Positions 1-9,175 are shown, counted from the first letter of the stretch. The stretch: 33,380 nucleotides of DNA from RGIG8767 sp964531805 (GCA_964531805.1 CAZHGE010000023.1:1-33380), one strand, 5' to 3'. The notes: generated by a model not told the origin, from the sequence alone. Numbers and translations are program-made.

Positions 1-17
1 GATAATTTAGAATTATC
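1..17 (-). terminator. hairpin after herA, cut by window edge
   Basis: Bases 1-7 (GATAATT) and 11-17 (AATTATC) form a perfect 7-bp stem with a 3-base loop, 16 bases past the stop of the HerA gene read on the minus strand. The position fits a transcription terminator for the SIR2-HerA operon, but the following bases lie outside the window, so a T-run cannot be confirmed. Confidence 0.4.
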
Positions 18-33
18 CTTTATTCACTAGTTT

Positions 34-1767
34 CTATCCGCGCTGCTGCTTAATCAAGTTCAGCGTTGCCGCGTCTATGTCAAATACCGTCTGATTGCCA
101 TCATACCAACGATCCCAGAAGTCGATTGTTGCACTCTTTGGTGCTTCTTGCGGTTTGTCTAAGATGATTTTTGACGGCAGCATAATCGCATCGCCAACAA
201 CAACACATTCTCCAACATCTAAGTTGGGAAGCATTTCCACAATACCAACCAAAGAATCTGTCAGCATTGCGGCGACTGCTGACTTATCACGATCATTGGT
301 CACTTTTAAACTGACAATATTATTGCATTGTGACATGATTGTAGTATTTAACTCAGCTGGTCGTTGGGAAATAATCAACAGACCAATTCCATATTTTCGC
401 CCTTCCTTAGCAATCTTTTCAAAGATTTCAAGAGAACGCTTCTCAACAGCCTTCATTTTTGAAGTATCGTTTGACATGTATATATGCGCTTCATCGCATA
501 CCAACACCAATGGATGGCGCACCTCGCCTTTTGCAGGTGTCATCCAAAATTGAATGTCGTAAATCAACCGAGTCACAACACCAATAACAATTGCCAGCAT
601 ATCAGATGGTACTTCGGACAAGTCGATTACTTTAATTCTATGGCTACTGTTTCCCATTATTCTGGCAGCGAATTGATTTAGATAATCCGCATTACCCGTA
701 TCTGTCTCATTAAAAACAAAAGCATATTTTTTATCATCCATCTTTGTTTTTAAGCGGGTAATCAGATTGGTCAATTTATCATAATACTGTCCCCTTTTTG
801 TCTTGGGTTGTCCTGCATTTGCACCAGATTTATATACTTCCCCCGTATCTACATCTAAAATATTCTGTGCTTCCAAATAAGCCATTAATCCCTTTGCAGA
901 GAAAGGAACCGGCGTATCTGCTGTAACAACATCCGGTGAAATATGGCTCATATTATTAGCAATATACTCTTTTTTCTCCTGCAAAACATAATTAATTACG
1001 GCTGCTCTCTGATTTGTCGATGTACCTTCCGATGATTCTACAAACAATGAGTGAATCTCTTCATAGTTGAAAAACCATAAAGGAATATGCCGCCCACCAG
1101 TTTCATCGCATATCTTTATCTGATCAGCATATGACAATTCGTTATATTCCCCATGAAGATCAAATACAATCAGATTAGAATGTGGCAATTCATTAGCCTT
1201 TTCCAAAACACCTGCAACCGTATAGGACTTTCCGCTACCAGTGCTTCCTACAATACAAGCGTGTCTTTGGAAAAATCTATTTCCATCCAATATTGCCGGC
1301 ACTTCCCGATTACTTGCAAAACTACCTATCGCCAAACTCTTTCCATCCGTCGCCTTACTACTTACAGCGTTCATAATCATTTGCATTGCTGCTTCATTGG
1401 CCTGATAAACCTTACTATTAATCTCTGGATATGTGTTGATTGCACGCTTAAATTTGCTTTCCTTGCCAGCGCCAAATTTATTATAAAAACTTCCAACTAA
1501 TGTCGTGATGCAACAGTTATTGGAGAATGAATTTTCCTCATCCCACTCTGCCTCATCTGTTTCAACTCGTTTCTTTGTTACCTTAGTCAAAATTCCAATC
1601 AGCTTTTCATCTGCTCTGCTTCCTGCTAAAATAACAATATCATTTATTTTTAATGCATTAAGTACTGCTTCATTATCTACACTAACTACAACTTTTCTTG
1701 TATCTACACTTTCAACTATACCAATACAATTTTCCTGCCCTAAATAATCATTAATATTCTCACTCAA
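34..1767 (-). CDS. herA: HerA-family ATPase (DUF87) of a SIR2-HerA defence pair
   Basis: This 577-residue protein is a HerA/FtsK-type hexameric ATPase. An N-terminal beta-rich stretch (about 1-65) looks like the HAS barrel. Walker A is GSTGSGKS at 174-181, the HGE motif is near 205, Walker B with catalytic acid is LVCDEAH around 422-428, and an arginine-finger-like KEGRKYG follows at 454-460 before SQRP. The start is a TTG codon with GAGGTG seven bases upstream; no in-frame ATG fits. It lies 15 bases after the SIR2 gene, so the two are probably co-transcribed. In known SIR2-HerA systems HerA forms a ring that assembles with SIR2 and licenses NAD+ hydrolysis on phage infection, killing or stalling the cell. 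The family call is firm; the defence role follows from the pairing. Confidence 0.9.
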   Translation of the reverse strand: MSENINDYLGQENCIGIVESVDTRKVVVSVDNEAVLNALKINDIVILAGSRADEKLIGILTKVTKKRVETDEAEWDEENSFSNNCCITTLVGSFYNKFGAGKESKFKRAINTYPEINSKVYQANEAAMQMIMNAVSSKATDGKSLAIGSFASNREVPAILDGNRFFQRHACIVGSTGSGKSYTVAGVLEKANELPHSNLIVFDLHGEYNELSYADQIKICDETGGRHIPLWFFNYEEIHSLFVESSEGTSTNQRAAVINYVLQEKKEYIANNMSHISPDVVTADTPVPFSAKGLMAYLEAQNILDVDTGEVYKSGANAGQPKTKRGQYYDKLTNLITRLKTKMDDKKYAFVFNETDTGNADYLNQFAARIMGNSSHRIKVIDLSEVPSDMLAIVIGVVTRLIYDIQFWMTPAKGEVRHPLVLVCDEAHIYMSNDTSKMKAVEKRSLEIFEKIAKEGRKYGIGLLIISQRPAELNTTIMSQCNNIVSLKVTNDRDKSAVAAMLTDSLVGIVEMLPNLDVGECVVVGDAIMLPSKIILDKPQEAPKSATIDFWDRWYDGNQTVFDIDAATLNLIKQQRG

Positions 1768-1782
1768 CCTAAAACACCTCGC

Positions 1783-2844
1783 TTACCCAATAAACACTTC
1801 TGCAAACTGGTCAATATCCCATAAAGGTAAATCAATCTGATACTCCTTTGCCTTATAAATCATGAATTCTTTATCATCTTCATGATAGAAAATTGTTATA
1901 TTCTTTGCTTTCATAGCTCTATCTATAATTTCTGCTTTTACATCCCTTGATATAATAAGAACATTTTTATCAAAGCTATCATATAACACCGTATCAAAAT
2001 GTTCATCATTAAAGCCATACCCATATATCAAAAGAGAATAATTTCCATCCAAACGAAGCAGTTGATTAAACTCTTCTCTCATACAGCGAAACATATTGTT
2101 TGTCAGCCCTACCTCGAACTTAGTTGTACCTGGTGTAACAATTTCAATATTTTCTATATTGCTCTTTAGAACTCTATAGTTATTCGTTAAATATACCCGA
2201 CCATCTTTGTTGATCCAATTAAGAGAGCCATGTGGTTTAAAAAGCCGAATCCATTTTTGATCCTTACAATTATGAAATTGCTCTGCATTATTCAATAGTG
2301 TTTCATCAAATTGACCATACAGACTCCCTGTAAATCCTGTAATAACTCCAATTCCCAACTTATCACATATAATTTCTATAATGCGATCATAATTAGGGGT
2401 CATGATATCAATTATTCTTTTATTCTCACTAACCGTACCACATAAGTAGTTCAACAACTTACTAAAGCCAGTATCCTTATCTCCAATGGATTCGTGTAAT
2501 TCCTCTTCTTTATCTAAAATAAATTTTGCTGTTATTGGCTTAATCACTTCCACTAATGCATGTTCCTTTTGTGTCAAACCTGCAAGTCCAGCCTCAAGAC
2601 CTTCTGTCTTAATTGCAGAAAAACGTTTACTCCACATTTTTTTAATACTGTTTTTACTACCAGCATTAATCTCTATATCTAATTCCTCTGCCAATTTGCT
2701 CATTCCCGGCACTCCATAAACTATTGAAAGCCCGGTTCCTACTATGATTTTAGGCATATTATTCTTGGAAAGATTACGTACTTTTATATCCTCTACTATT
2801 TCATCAAAACGTTCTGAAAAAACTTCTAAATACTCTTCCCCCAT
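1783..2844 (-). CDS. SIR2-like NADase, partner of HerA
   Basis: A 353-residue SIR2-like protein of the defence class rather than a deacetylase. The nucleotide-binding loop is GTGLS at 36-40 followed by YGVPG. The TPNYD motif at 149-153 supplies the conserved Asn and Asp. The HGS motif at 205-207 carries the catalytic His, and GYGFND at 275-280 closes the fold. No zinc-binding Cys quartet typical of protein deacetylases is seen. The start is an ATG with a GGAG site seven bases upstream. It is the first gene of a two-gene operon with HerA; such pairs deplete NAD+ during phage infection. The 296-base stretch upstream (2845-3140) holds only the terminator of the preceding operon and, presumably, this operon's promoter; I could not pick a convincing -35/-10 pair. 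Confidence 0.88.
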   Translation of the reverse strand: MGEEYLEVFSERFDEIVEDIKVRNLSKNNMPKIIVGTGLSIVYGVPGMSKLAEELDIEINAGSKNSIKKMWSKRFSAIKTEGLEAGLAGLTQKEHALVEVIKPITAKFILDKEEELHESIGDKDTGFSKLLNYLCGTVSENKRIIDIMTPNYDRIIEIICDKLGIGVITGFTGSLYGQFDETLLNNAEQFHNCKDQKWIRLFKPHGSLNWINKDGRVYLTNNYRVLKSNIENIEIVTPGTTKFEVGLTNNMFRCMREEFNQLLRLDGNYSLLIYGYGFNDEHFDTVLYDSFDKNVLIISRDVKAEIIDRAMKAKNITIFYHEDDKEFMIYKAKEYQIDLPLWDIDQFAEVFIG

Positions 2845-3049
2845 ACCGTCGCTCCGTATCTTTCCAATTTAATTACTGCTTTTTTCTTTTTCCTTTTATC
2901 ATTGCATATGTCTTAATTCATAATCAAAATTTGTTGATTTTTGTCGTTTTTTATTCAATTTTTGCATGGTATATAAATTAAGAATTGCCAAAAGAAGCAT
3001 TCCCAAAATGATTACGAGTACAAAGCAAATCAATTATTTCCACAAAAAC

Positions 3050-3087
3050 AGCGATATCTCAAGATATTTTTATCCTGAAATACCGCT
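3050..3087 (-). terminator. terminator after the KAP NTPase gene
   Basis: On the minus strand the arms AGCGGTATTTCA and TGAGATATCGCT pair over 12 positions, two of them G-U, across a 14-base loop, and are followed by GTTTTTG. It lies about 50 bases past the KAP NTPase stop and separates that operon from SIR2-HerA. Confidence 0.6.
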
Positions 3088-3140
3088 ACTATTGTTTTTA
3101 AGTATATCGTTTTATTTAATCCGTTATCTTTTAACTTCTT

Positions 3141-5039
3141 TTATAACCGTTCAATAATATCATCTAATTTCTTTATTAAATTATCAATAGCCAATGGTTT
3201 ATTTATTCCGGACAAAGATATTTTTTCAACCTTCTCTTTAAATTCCTGTATCTTTTCTTTATCAGCCATCAAATACGCCTTTATATTAGAAGGTTCATAA
3301 ACCCTACTAAACATGTCCTTAACCAAGCATAACTCTTTAGCTGAAGCATTTTGCATTTTCTCTAACAAAAGATCTATATTAATTAGATCAATGAATCCAT
3401 TTCTTGCTATAAAATCATTGAAATGGTCATTGCAATACCCAAATAATTCTTCCGCCCAGTTAGCAGAATCTAAATATTTCGATATTTCTGTAATCTTAAT
3501 AATACGATTTTTATCTTCAACTTTTAAATTGAGTCTATTAATATATGCCTCATATTCTTTTTTCAACGCCGATTCTTCAAAAGAATAACTATGTCGATCA
3601 ATATCAACAACCGTTTCCGACTTCTCAATATTTTGATTCATTACCTCAATCAGTTCTTCCATATCTCCTATATTATGTCCCCAATGCCTTATAACCATCA
3701 ATTGACCAATAATACTCTGATAGATATGGAATGAGTATTGATCTTGGTGGATTTCCTCCCTAAGTTGCATTATTAAATGACAAACTTCATCATCCTCTTT
3801 CTTCCACCAATTAGCCAATTCACTGTATGCTTGACCATGTTTTGATTGTAAAATCCTTGCCTCCTCTTCTTTATATTCTTTTCGCAATTGTGATACAGTT
3901 TCTATAAATTCTTCTTCTGAAAAGCTCATTGTTGTACAATATTTTTCCAAAAACTTAAATCCTTTTGTACGCTTATAACCGTCTTTTTTCAAAGAAACAT
4001 ATCCTATTCCAGATGACAAATCTAATTTCCCTACATTTCCACCATTCTTAAAATATATACTTAAACGCACAATATACTTAACAAACTCTTCCATAATTCC
4101 AGTAAAATATTCTGTATTATTGTAACCCTTGCTTGTCATTTCATCGTACACTTTCCGAATAGTTCCAAACACAGAAATAAGAGTTCGCAAATTATAGCAT
4201 TCCAGTTCTTTAAAATATTGTAAAATCTTTGCCTTGTTTTCTATTAAATACTCTTTAAATTTTCCTCCATATTCATGTTCATTTATAATTAAATCATATA
4301 CTTCTTCCATACGAGGTTCATATCTAATAGTTAACCCAATCACTTTTTCCTTTATTATTTGATATATGATATCTTCATTAAAAAGTGCTTTTGTTTCCTT
4401 TTGTAACTTTTCTATATCAACAATTTTATCTGTTGTACTGGAATTATTTTCATTGCTTAATAAAAGGTGCTGTCCCATTAATACCACTTGATACTTCTCT
4501 TCTAACTTCTGGTTAAGTTTAATTTTCCCCATCTCTTTTTCATTTGCTAACACAATAACTTTACAGTTATTATGCTCAACCAAATGATTCATGTAACCTA
4601 ATACTTCATTAACGGATATGCAACATCTTTCTAAATCATCAAAACAAATCAACCAATTCTTTATATCTATTTTCTCTAAGATGCCTTTTGCCTTTGATAA
4701 ATCTATATTTACTGCACCTAATGAAGCACTCAAAATATTTCCTGCTGTGTCTATAACTGTATCTAATGCCTCAACCTTCCCCTTATTTTTCTTTCCTAAA
4801 AATTGAAATATTATTTCCTTTGACACTTCATCAATTGACTTCAAACCATAAAGTGACACATATGCACATTTTCTCCGCTTATCTTTTCCATTATCAATAT
4901 TATCCATTATCTCTAATAGAGAATGCTTAAGAAAATACGTTTTACCAGTTCCCCATTCCCCATCTATCATGACAGCATACTCTGCGTTGGAATTATTTAA
5001 ATACTCTGTAATAACATTTTTTATCTCATCACTATACAT
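3141..5039 (-). CDS. KAP-type P-loop NTPase
   Basis: A 632-residue STAND/KAP-like P-loop NTPase. Residue numbers below count from an upstream GTG, three residues before the chosen ATG. Walker A is GEWGTGKT at 30-37 and Walker B is ICFDDLERC at 134-142; the acidic pair plus LER is typical of the KAP group. The remaining 450 or so residues are helical without a family I recognise. No membrane segment is visible, unlike many KAP proteins, but the gene just upstream encodes a membrane protein and may supply the anchor. The ATG at 5039 has GGGAG eight bases upstream; the GTG at 5048 lies too close to it. KAP NTPases recur in defence islands, and this one sits beside SIR2-HerA, so a role in phage exclusion is plausible but unproven. 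Confidence 0.75.
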   Translation of the reverse strand: MYSDEIKNVITEYLNNSNAEYAVMIDGEWGTGKTYFLKHSLLEIMDNIDNGKDKRRKCAYVSLYGLKSIDEVSKEIIFQFLGKKNKGKVEALDTVIDTAGNILSASLGAVNIDLSKAKGILEKIDIKNWLICFDDLERCCISVNEVLGYMNHLVEHNNCKVIVLANEKEMGKIKLNQKLEEKYQVVLMGQHLLLSNENNSSTTDKIVDIEKLQKETKALFNEDIIYQIIKEKVIGLTIRYEPRMEEVYDLIINEHEYGGKFKEYLIENKAKILQYFKELECYNLRTLISVFGTIRKVYDEMTSKGYNNTEYFTGIMEEFVKYIVRLSIYFKNGGNVGKLDLSSGIGYVSLKKDGYKRTKGFKFLEKYCTTMSFSEEEFIETVSQLRKEYKEEEARILQSKHGQAYSELANWWKKEDDEVCHLIMQLREEIHQDQYSFHIYQSIIGQLMVIRHWGHNIGDMEELIEVMNQNIEKSETVVDIDRHSYSFEESALKKEYEAYINRLNLKVEDKNRIIKITEISKYLDSANWAEELFGYCNDHFNDFIARNGFIDLINIDLLLEKMQNASAKELCLVKDMFSRVYEPSNIKAYLMADKEKIQEFKEKVEKISLSGINKPLAIDNLIKKLDDIIERL

Positions 5040-5092
5040 ATTGCACACTCCCTCTGAACACTTTTATAAAACCATTTCCTATTTAAACTTTT

Positions 5093-6079
5093 TTACTCAA
5101 TAGTAATATTGAAATTGAAATTCAAATTAATTCTTTTATATATTTTCATCATTATTTCCTCTAAATTATCTGAAATAACAGCTCCAGACATTTCTTCATA
5201 GGACTGCTTCCAGCCTCCATAATCAAGAGTATCACTATACTCTGCCATATCAACTTTATAATCATCAAATTTATAGGTAACTTGCTCATAAATAGTATAC
5301 GTTTCCAGACCTTCTGCCTCCTCATGCATCGCATAATACGCCATCAATAATTCTATATCCCAAATCAAAAAGTCTAATTCGGTAATAGACATACTATCAA
5401 AATCAACACCATATAATTCCAAAGCTTCTACGATATTACAATAGTAATATTCATTATTATAAAAGCGCATTTTATAAAATAACTCTACTTCCTTACTGTC
5501 CGTTTGTAGGTTGGGAAAATAATTCTTTTCTTCATTCATTATCATATCAGGAAGACGATTATATATTTCCTCAACATCTTGATAATCTTTTTTATTTTGC
5601 CAAACTTGATATTCGTTTATCTTAAAAGAGATTTGTTCTAATTGTTCTTCAATAACCCCCAACTTCTGTTCTGTATTCTCATATTCATTTAAACTTTCTG
5701 ATATATTATCTAATTTATTCTCCAGCACATCCAGTTTTGTTTCTTCGATTTCTTGATTTGTATTCTTATCTATCTCCTCAGTATTTTCGTTCATTGCTTC
5801 TACAGCTATAAATCCTTGTAACTGCTGCAGAAAAAAATCAGAGCCATTTATAACAATAGACACAAAAAATAAAATTAAAGTAATAGTTCCCACAACTCCT
5901 ATTGCAATATCCTTCCATTGCCAGCGAATTTCCTGCCTCATTAAAAATAATACTTGTGTCAACCACACGCCTAAAATAAATAGAATTCTTAACACAAGAT
6001 TTGGCATCGCTTCTGCAATTACACTCGCAATTGAAGCCGCTATTACAGACACCGCAACCTCTATCATTTCTTTTTTCAT
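5093..6079 (-). CDS. membrane protein with coiled coil, KAP partner
   Basis: A 328-residue protein of no family I recognise. It has three hydrophobic segments at about 5-22, 28-47 and 57-77, then a charged, heptad-rich stretch at about 95-160 that looks like a coiled coil, then an acidic soluble domain rich in Tyr and Glu. The start chosen is the ATG at 6079, with GAGGAG seven bases upstream; an ATG 15 bases earlier overlaps that site and is unlikely. The KAP NTPase gene begins 53 bases downstream with no terminator between, so the two probably form an operon. The layout suggests a membrane sensor or effector controlled by the NTPase. It could equally be a structural membrane protein. Confidence 0.6.
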   Translation of the reverse strand: MKKEMIEVAVSVIAASIASVIAEAMPNLVLRILFILGVWLTQVLFLMRQEIRWQWKDIAIGVVGTITLILFFVSIVINGSDFFLQQLQGFIAVEAMNENTEEIDKNTNQEIEETKLDVLENKLDNISESLNEYENTEQKLGVIEEQLEQISFKINEYQVWQNKKDYQDVEEIYNRLPDMIMNEEKNYFPNLQTDSKEVELFYKMRFYNNEYYYCNIVEALELYGVDFDSMSITELDFLIWDIELLMAYYAMHEEAEGLETYTIYEQVTYKFDDYKVDMAEYSDTLDYGGWKQSYEEMSGAVISDNLEEIMMKIYKRINLNFNFNITIE

Positions 6080-6139
6080 AGGTATTCTCCTCATTTTTCA
6101 ATAAAAATTATCAGTACTGCTAAGATCATCGTTTAAAAC

Positions 6140-6186
6140 AAAATCCCACCATATTCCTACAAAATTACAAAACATGATGAGATTTT
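6140..6186 (-). terminator. terminator after agrB
   Basis: Two 13-base arms (6140-6152 and 6174-6186) pair fully, counting two G-U pairs, with a 21-base loop. On the minus strand the second arm ends in GATTTTG followed by TTTT. It lies 17 bases after the agrB stop and closes the agrDB transcript. Confidence 0.6.
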
Positions 6187-6202
6187 ATCTTTATACCAAT
6201 AT

Positions 6203-6805
6203 TTAATTTTCAACTTTATTTCGACGGGCTGACCGCATCTTATGAACCGCTTCCGGCAAAACCATAATAAATAGAACTATGTGGACTGCCAAAATCGAAA
6301 GAGCAAATGTATCTCTTCTCAGGAATAATAGAAAGACTTCTACCAACAACTCAATAACATAAATCTGCTTTACTTTCTTGTTAAAATAAACTCTTTCATT
6401 CTCTGTTATAGGTTTATTAACATTAGGAATTGGCGATTCTCTGAATATACATGGCAGCATAATGACTTCTAATAGGAAAAAATAATTACCATATGTTAAT
6501 ATGCTGACATATTCTATAACAACCACTGAAGCCACCAGAGTACCTACTGAAAAACAAAAACACCCCAAACTTGTGTTTGCATGATAACCACCAACATATC
6601 CCCTTATTAACAAAAATGCCACTGTAAAAAAAAGTACAATTGCATATGCCTGAAAAAGAAAGGCAATCAATATAGAGGCTATTACGCTAACCCCCAGTTC
6701 TATGAGCATCCTATAACCATATAAATAAATAGGCCTCTCTGATTCGTCAATTGTGCCTTTCTTTATTTGCTCATCCACGATCTTTTGCACTATGACTTCA
6801 AGCAT
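6203..6805 (-). CDS. agrB: AgrB-like peptide-processing membrane protease
   Basis: A 200-residue polytopic membrane protein of the accessory gene regulator B family. The signature RGYVGGYHA (68-76) carries the catalytic His75, and Cys82 lies seven residues further on, the His-Cys spacing of Staphylococcus AgrB. About five hydrophobic segments cover 37-190 and the C-terminus is basic. AgrB cuts the AgrD precursor behind its core and closes the thiolactone ring through its own Cys acyl intermediate. The start lies four bases after the agrD stop with no clear ribosome site, so translation is probably coupled to agrD. The length matches the family. Confidence 0.9.
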   Translation of the reverse strand: MLEVIVQKIVDEQIKKGTIDESERPIYLYGYRMLIELGVSVIASILIAFLFQAYAIVLFFTVAFLLIRGYVGGYHANTSLGCFCFSVGTLVASVVVIEYVSILTYGNYFFLLEVIMLPCIFRESPIPNVNKPITENERVYFNKKVKQIYVIELLVEVFLLFLRRDTFALSILAVHIVLFIMVLPEAVHKMRSARRNKVEN

Positions 6806-6809
6806 CTAT

Positions 6810-6971
6810 TTATTTAAATTTTCTAAATTTATCTGCCTGTGCTGGGAACTCTGGCTGATGCCAAAACCAATAACAACATTGCTGCGCATTTAATACCACT
6901 ACTGATAATGCCAAACAATTTAATGCTCCCCATACACTTTTTTGTTTCAAAAAATTAATTACTCTTCTCAT
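6810..6971 (-). CDS. agrD: AgrD-like cyclic lactone autoinducer precursor
   Basis: A 53-codon gene found by reading the space between agrB and the kinase gene. The ATG at 6971 has a strong GGAGG five bases upstream. The peptide shows the three AgrD parts: an amphipathic leader with basic residues (MRRVINFLKQK) and a hydrophobic stretch, a core, and a C-terminal recognition tail HQPEFPAQ. The tail aligns with DEPKVPEE of Staphylococcus AgrD. By that alignment the ring would be CYWFW, with Cys33 as the thiol and Trp37 as the new C-terminus. Cys32 directly before it is an extra, alternative ring cysteine. The ring is very aromatic, as often in clostridia. The exocyclic tail length cannot be predicted. 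Confidence 0.9.
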   Translation of the reverse strand: MRRVINFLKQKSVWGALNCLALSVVVLNAQQCCYWFWHQPEFPAQADKFRKFK

Positions 6972-7031
6972 GTTTTCCTCCATCTAGTATGTTCTTTTAG
7001 AAAATCCAACATGATTTTATCTAATAAAATT

Positions 7032-7068
7032 AAAAAAAAGACAAATCACTCAAAATTTGTCTTTTTTT
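7032..7068. terminator. bidirectional hairpin between agrC and agrD
   Basis: AGACAAAT (7039-7046) and ATTTGTCT (7055-7062) form a stem flanked by an A-run on one side and a T-run on the other, so it can end transcription in both directions. It separates the kinase gene from agrDB. A weak promoter-like TTGTCT-17-GATAAA overlaps its far arm on the minus strand and could serve agrDB. Otherwise agrDB depends on read-through. Confidence 0.65.
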
Positions 7069-7101
7069 GTTCTATTTTTGCATTTATACTAACTTTTCTA
7101 A

Positions 7102-8418
7102 TTAATTATTATTAGGAAGAAGTACAATTGCCGTAAAAATATCTCCATCATAACTGATGTCAACATATCCACCATATTTTTGTGCAACTGCAGATGCATT
7201 CTGAATTCCAAATCCATGTCTCGCTAAATTATCTTTGTTTGTTATTATATTTCCATTTTTCTCTTTAACAACACCAGTATAATTATTAACAATTTTTATA
7301 ATCGAAAAACAGGCCTCATTTTGAGTATATAAGTATAAATTAACATAACCATTCTTACATTTATAAGCTGCTTCTATTGCATTATCTAAAAGATTTCCCA
7401 TTATGACAATCAAATCTACATTTTCAAGTTGATCCACGCTAAATTCAGGTTCAAACTTAATTTTCATCATTATAGACTTTTCATCAGATTCTTTCTTCTT
7501 TTCATTTAAAATGGTGTTAAGCAATCTATTTGAACAATATATCTTTGTTCCCGCATCGGACACTTTTATCTGCAATTCAGAAAGTATATCTAATATTTCC
7601 TTTTCCTTATTCTCAATTGCCAATTCACCAATTGTACTCATATAATGACGAATATCATGCAAAAACCTTGCATGTTCTTGATTAGTAGCCTCTATTTGTT
7701 CATATCTCTTTTCCTCTAATTCCATTTTGGTAATTCTAAGTGCTTGTAAACGCAGTTTTTCTGTAAATGTAATGTATTTATCAAAAACATAAAATACTAA
7801 TATATTTCCCACTATTACCAAAATACTACATATTATAAGCATTCCTTGAATAAATACAATCGAATCAAAATCAATATTAAGGTATGCTAAAGCTACCATA
7901 ATTCCGAGTGTAGAGATTGGCACAATAGAATATAAAACTAATGTATTTATATCCATTCTACTATTAGAAGCCTTTGTAGTTCTTTTAGCAATATTAAATA
8001 GAATAAATGCAACTATCTTAACACCTAGTAATGCCATGTGCATAGTAACTTGATTCTCTTGAATTTTTCCCATTGCAAAATCTGCTGGGAGAGACATAAT
8101 TACAATCCACAAAAATTCACTACCTATCATTATTGCTGTTGCCAGTAAATAATAGAATAATTTTCTAATTATTCTTCCATAAAACATTAACAATAACATA
8201 GAAAGATAAATAAATTGCATAGCAATAATATTAACCGTAGAACTATTCAAACCATTTACCAATCTAACACAAACGGCAGTCATTATAACTGCCGCCACTT
8301 TAATATATTTCCTCTGAAAATTTTCTCGCAATGGAAAAAATGCCATGTAAAAATCAAACATCAGATATGCTTCGAGAATGCATACAAACAATCTCACGAA
8401 TTCAAATACAACTTCCAT
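7102..8418 (-). CDS. agrC: AgrC-like GHKL sensor histidine kinase
   Basis: A 438-residue membrane sensor kinase. Six or so hydrophobic segments fill residues 5-215 and form the peptide sensor. The dimerisation helix has FLHDIRHY with phospho-acceptor His254. The ATPase domain shows the N-box GNLLDNAIEAA near 341-351 and the G-box HGFGIQNA near 401-408, the AgrC/GHKL class (HATPase_c_5). The ATG at 8418 is chosen because AAGGA, within the end of the response regulator gene, stands seven bases upstream; longer starts overlap that gene by up to 90 bases without a ribosome site. It should detect the cyclic peptide made from AgrD and phosphorylate the LytTR regulator encoded just upstream. Confidence 0.88.
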   Translation of the reverse strand: MEVVFEFVRLFVCILEAYLMFDFYMAFFPLRENFQRKYIKVAAVIMTAVCVRLVNGLNSSTVNIIAMQFIYLSMLLLMFYGRIIRKLFYYLLATAIMIGSEFLWIVIMSLPADFAMGKIQENQVTMHMALLGVKIVAFILFNIAKRTTKASNSRMDINTLVLYSIVPISTLGIMVALAYLNIDFDSIVFIQGMLIICSILVIVGNILVFYVFDKYITFTEKLRLQALRITKMELEEKRYEQIEATNQEHARFLHDIRHYMSTIGELAIENKEKEILDILSELQIKVSDAGTKIYCSNRLLNTILNEKKKESDEKSIMMKIKFEPEFSVDQLENVDLIVIMGNLLDNAIEAAYKCKNGYVNLYLYTQNEACFSIIKIVNNYTGVVKEKNGNIITNKDNLARHGFGIQNASAVAQKYGGYVDISYDGDIFTAIVLLPNNN

Positions 8419-8422
8419 CTCT

Positions 8423-9175
8423 TTATCCTTCATATTTGGATGATGCATACTTAGCAAATTTCTCACGGAAATTCTTACTTCTCGCACGTGAAACAGTAAG
8501 TGTCGTACCATCAACCAATTCTATACTTTCGATCATAACTTTCATTATATAAGTCATATTAACAAGGTAACTATCATGTAAACGCACAAAATTATGTGCT
8601 TCATCAAATATTTCTTCTAGTGAATTTAAATCTTTATTTGTTCGCAATATCTCTGTTGGATACGCTTCTTTTAACTTTCCATGAGGTATAATCGTACTGC
8701 CACCATTCCTTTTTTCTATATAAAGAACCGACTCTGCATATACTCTGATTTGATCCTTTCCTCGACCATATTTACACATAATATAAGGTTGGTCTTTTCT
8801 GGCTACCATTTCTTTCATGATAGCAGCCATCTCATTCCTCATAATCTCTTGCGAATCACTTTTTTCTAAATAACGAAAGACATTGGCTTTAAAAAACTTT
8901 GGTACTGGCGTAAAGACACCGGAGCAAAAAACTAATAAAAAGTTACTATCCATTTTTCTTAAAGTCATTGCTGTTTCATACCCATCCATTTTGACTAACT
9001 GAATATCCATGATAACCAAATCAAAGTCTATCTTCTGCTCATAAACAAGTTGTTCGCCACTTATAAAATCATGAAATTGCAACATACTTGTATCAACTAT
9101 ATTAGTTGACACAATCAATTTTTTGAGAAACTCTATATAATCTTTGTCATCTTCACAAATTGCAATCTTGTACAT
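8423..9175 (-). CDS. agrA: AgrA-like LytTR response regulator
   Basis: A 250-residue regulator. The receiver domain (1-120) has the acidic pair in CEDD (7-10), phospho-acceptor Asp57 in IMDIQL and a conserved Lys near 105. A LytTR DNA-binding domain follows (about 135-240), with the typical NFVRLHDSYLVN and VDGTTLTVSRAR strands. The ATG at 9175 has AAAGGAAG four bases upstream; a longer ATG eight codons earlier lacks such a site. It is encoded between an XRE regulator (25-base gap) and the kinase (4-base gap). LytTR regulators bind pairs of nine-base repeats and would be expected to control agrDB and further targets. Confidence 0.9.
   Translation of the reverse strand: MYKIAICEDDKDYIEFLKKLIVSTNIVDTSMLQFHDFISGEQLVYEQKIDFDLVIMDIQLVKMDGYETAMTLRKMDSNFLLVFCSGVFTPVPKFFKANVFRYLEKSDSQEIMRNEMAAIMKEMVARKDQPYIMCKYGRGKDQIRVYAESVLYIEKRNGGSTIIPHGKLKEAYPTEILRTNKDLNSLEEIFDEAHNFVRLHDSYLVNMTYIMKVMIESIELVDGTTLTVSRARSKNFREKFAKYASSKYEG

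Noticed and set aside
2966..3157. A plus-strand open frame of 63 codons in the SIR2 upstream gap
   Set aside because: It runs through the terminator hairpin and into the KAP gene, has no ribosome site and no recognisable sequence.
8419..8514. A longer agrC start at 8514
   Set aside because: It would overlap the response regulator gene by about 90 bases and lacks a ribosome site, while 8418 has AAGGA at the right distance.
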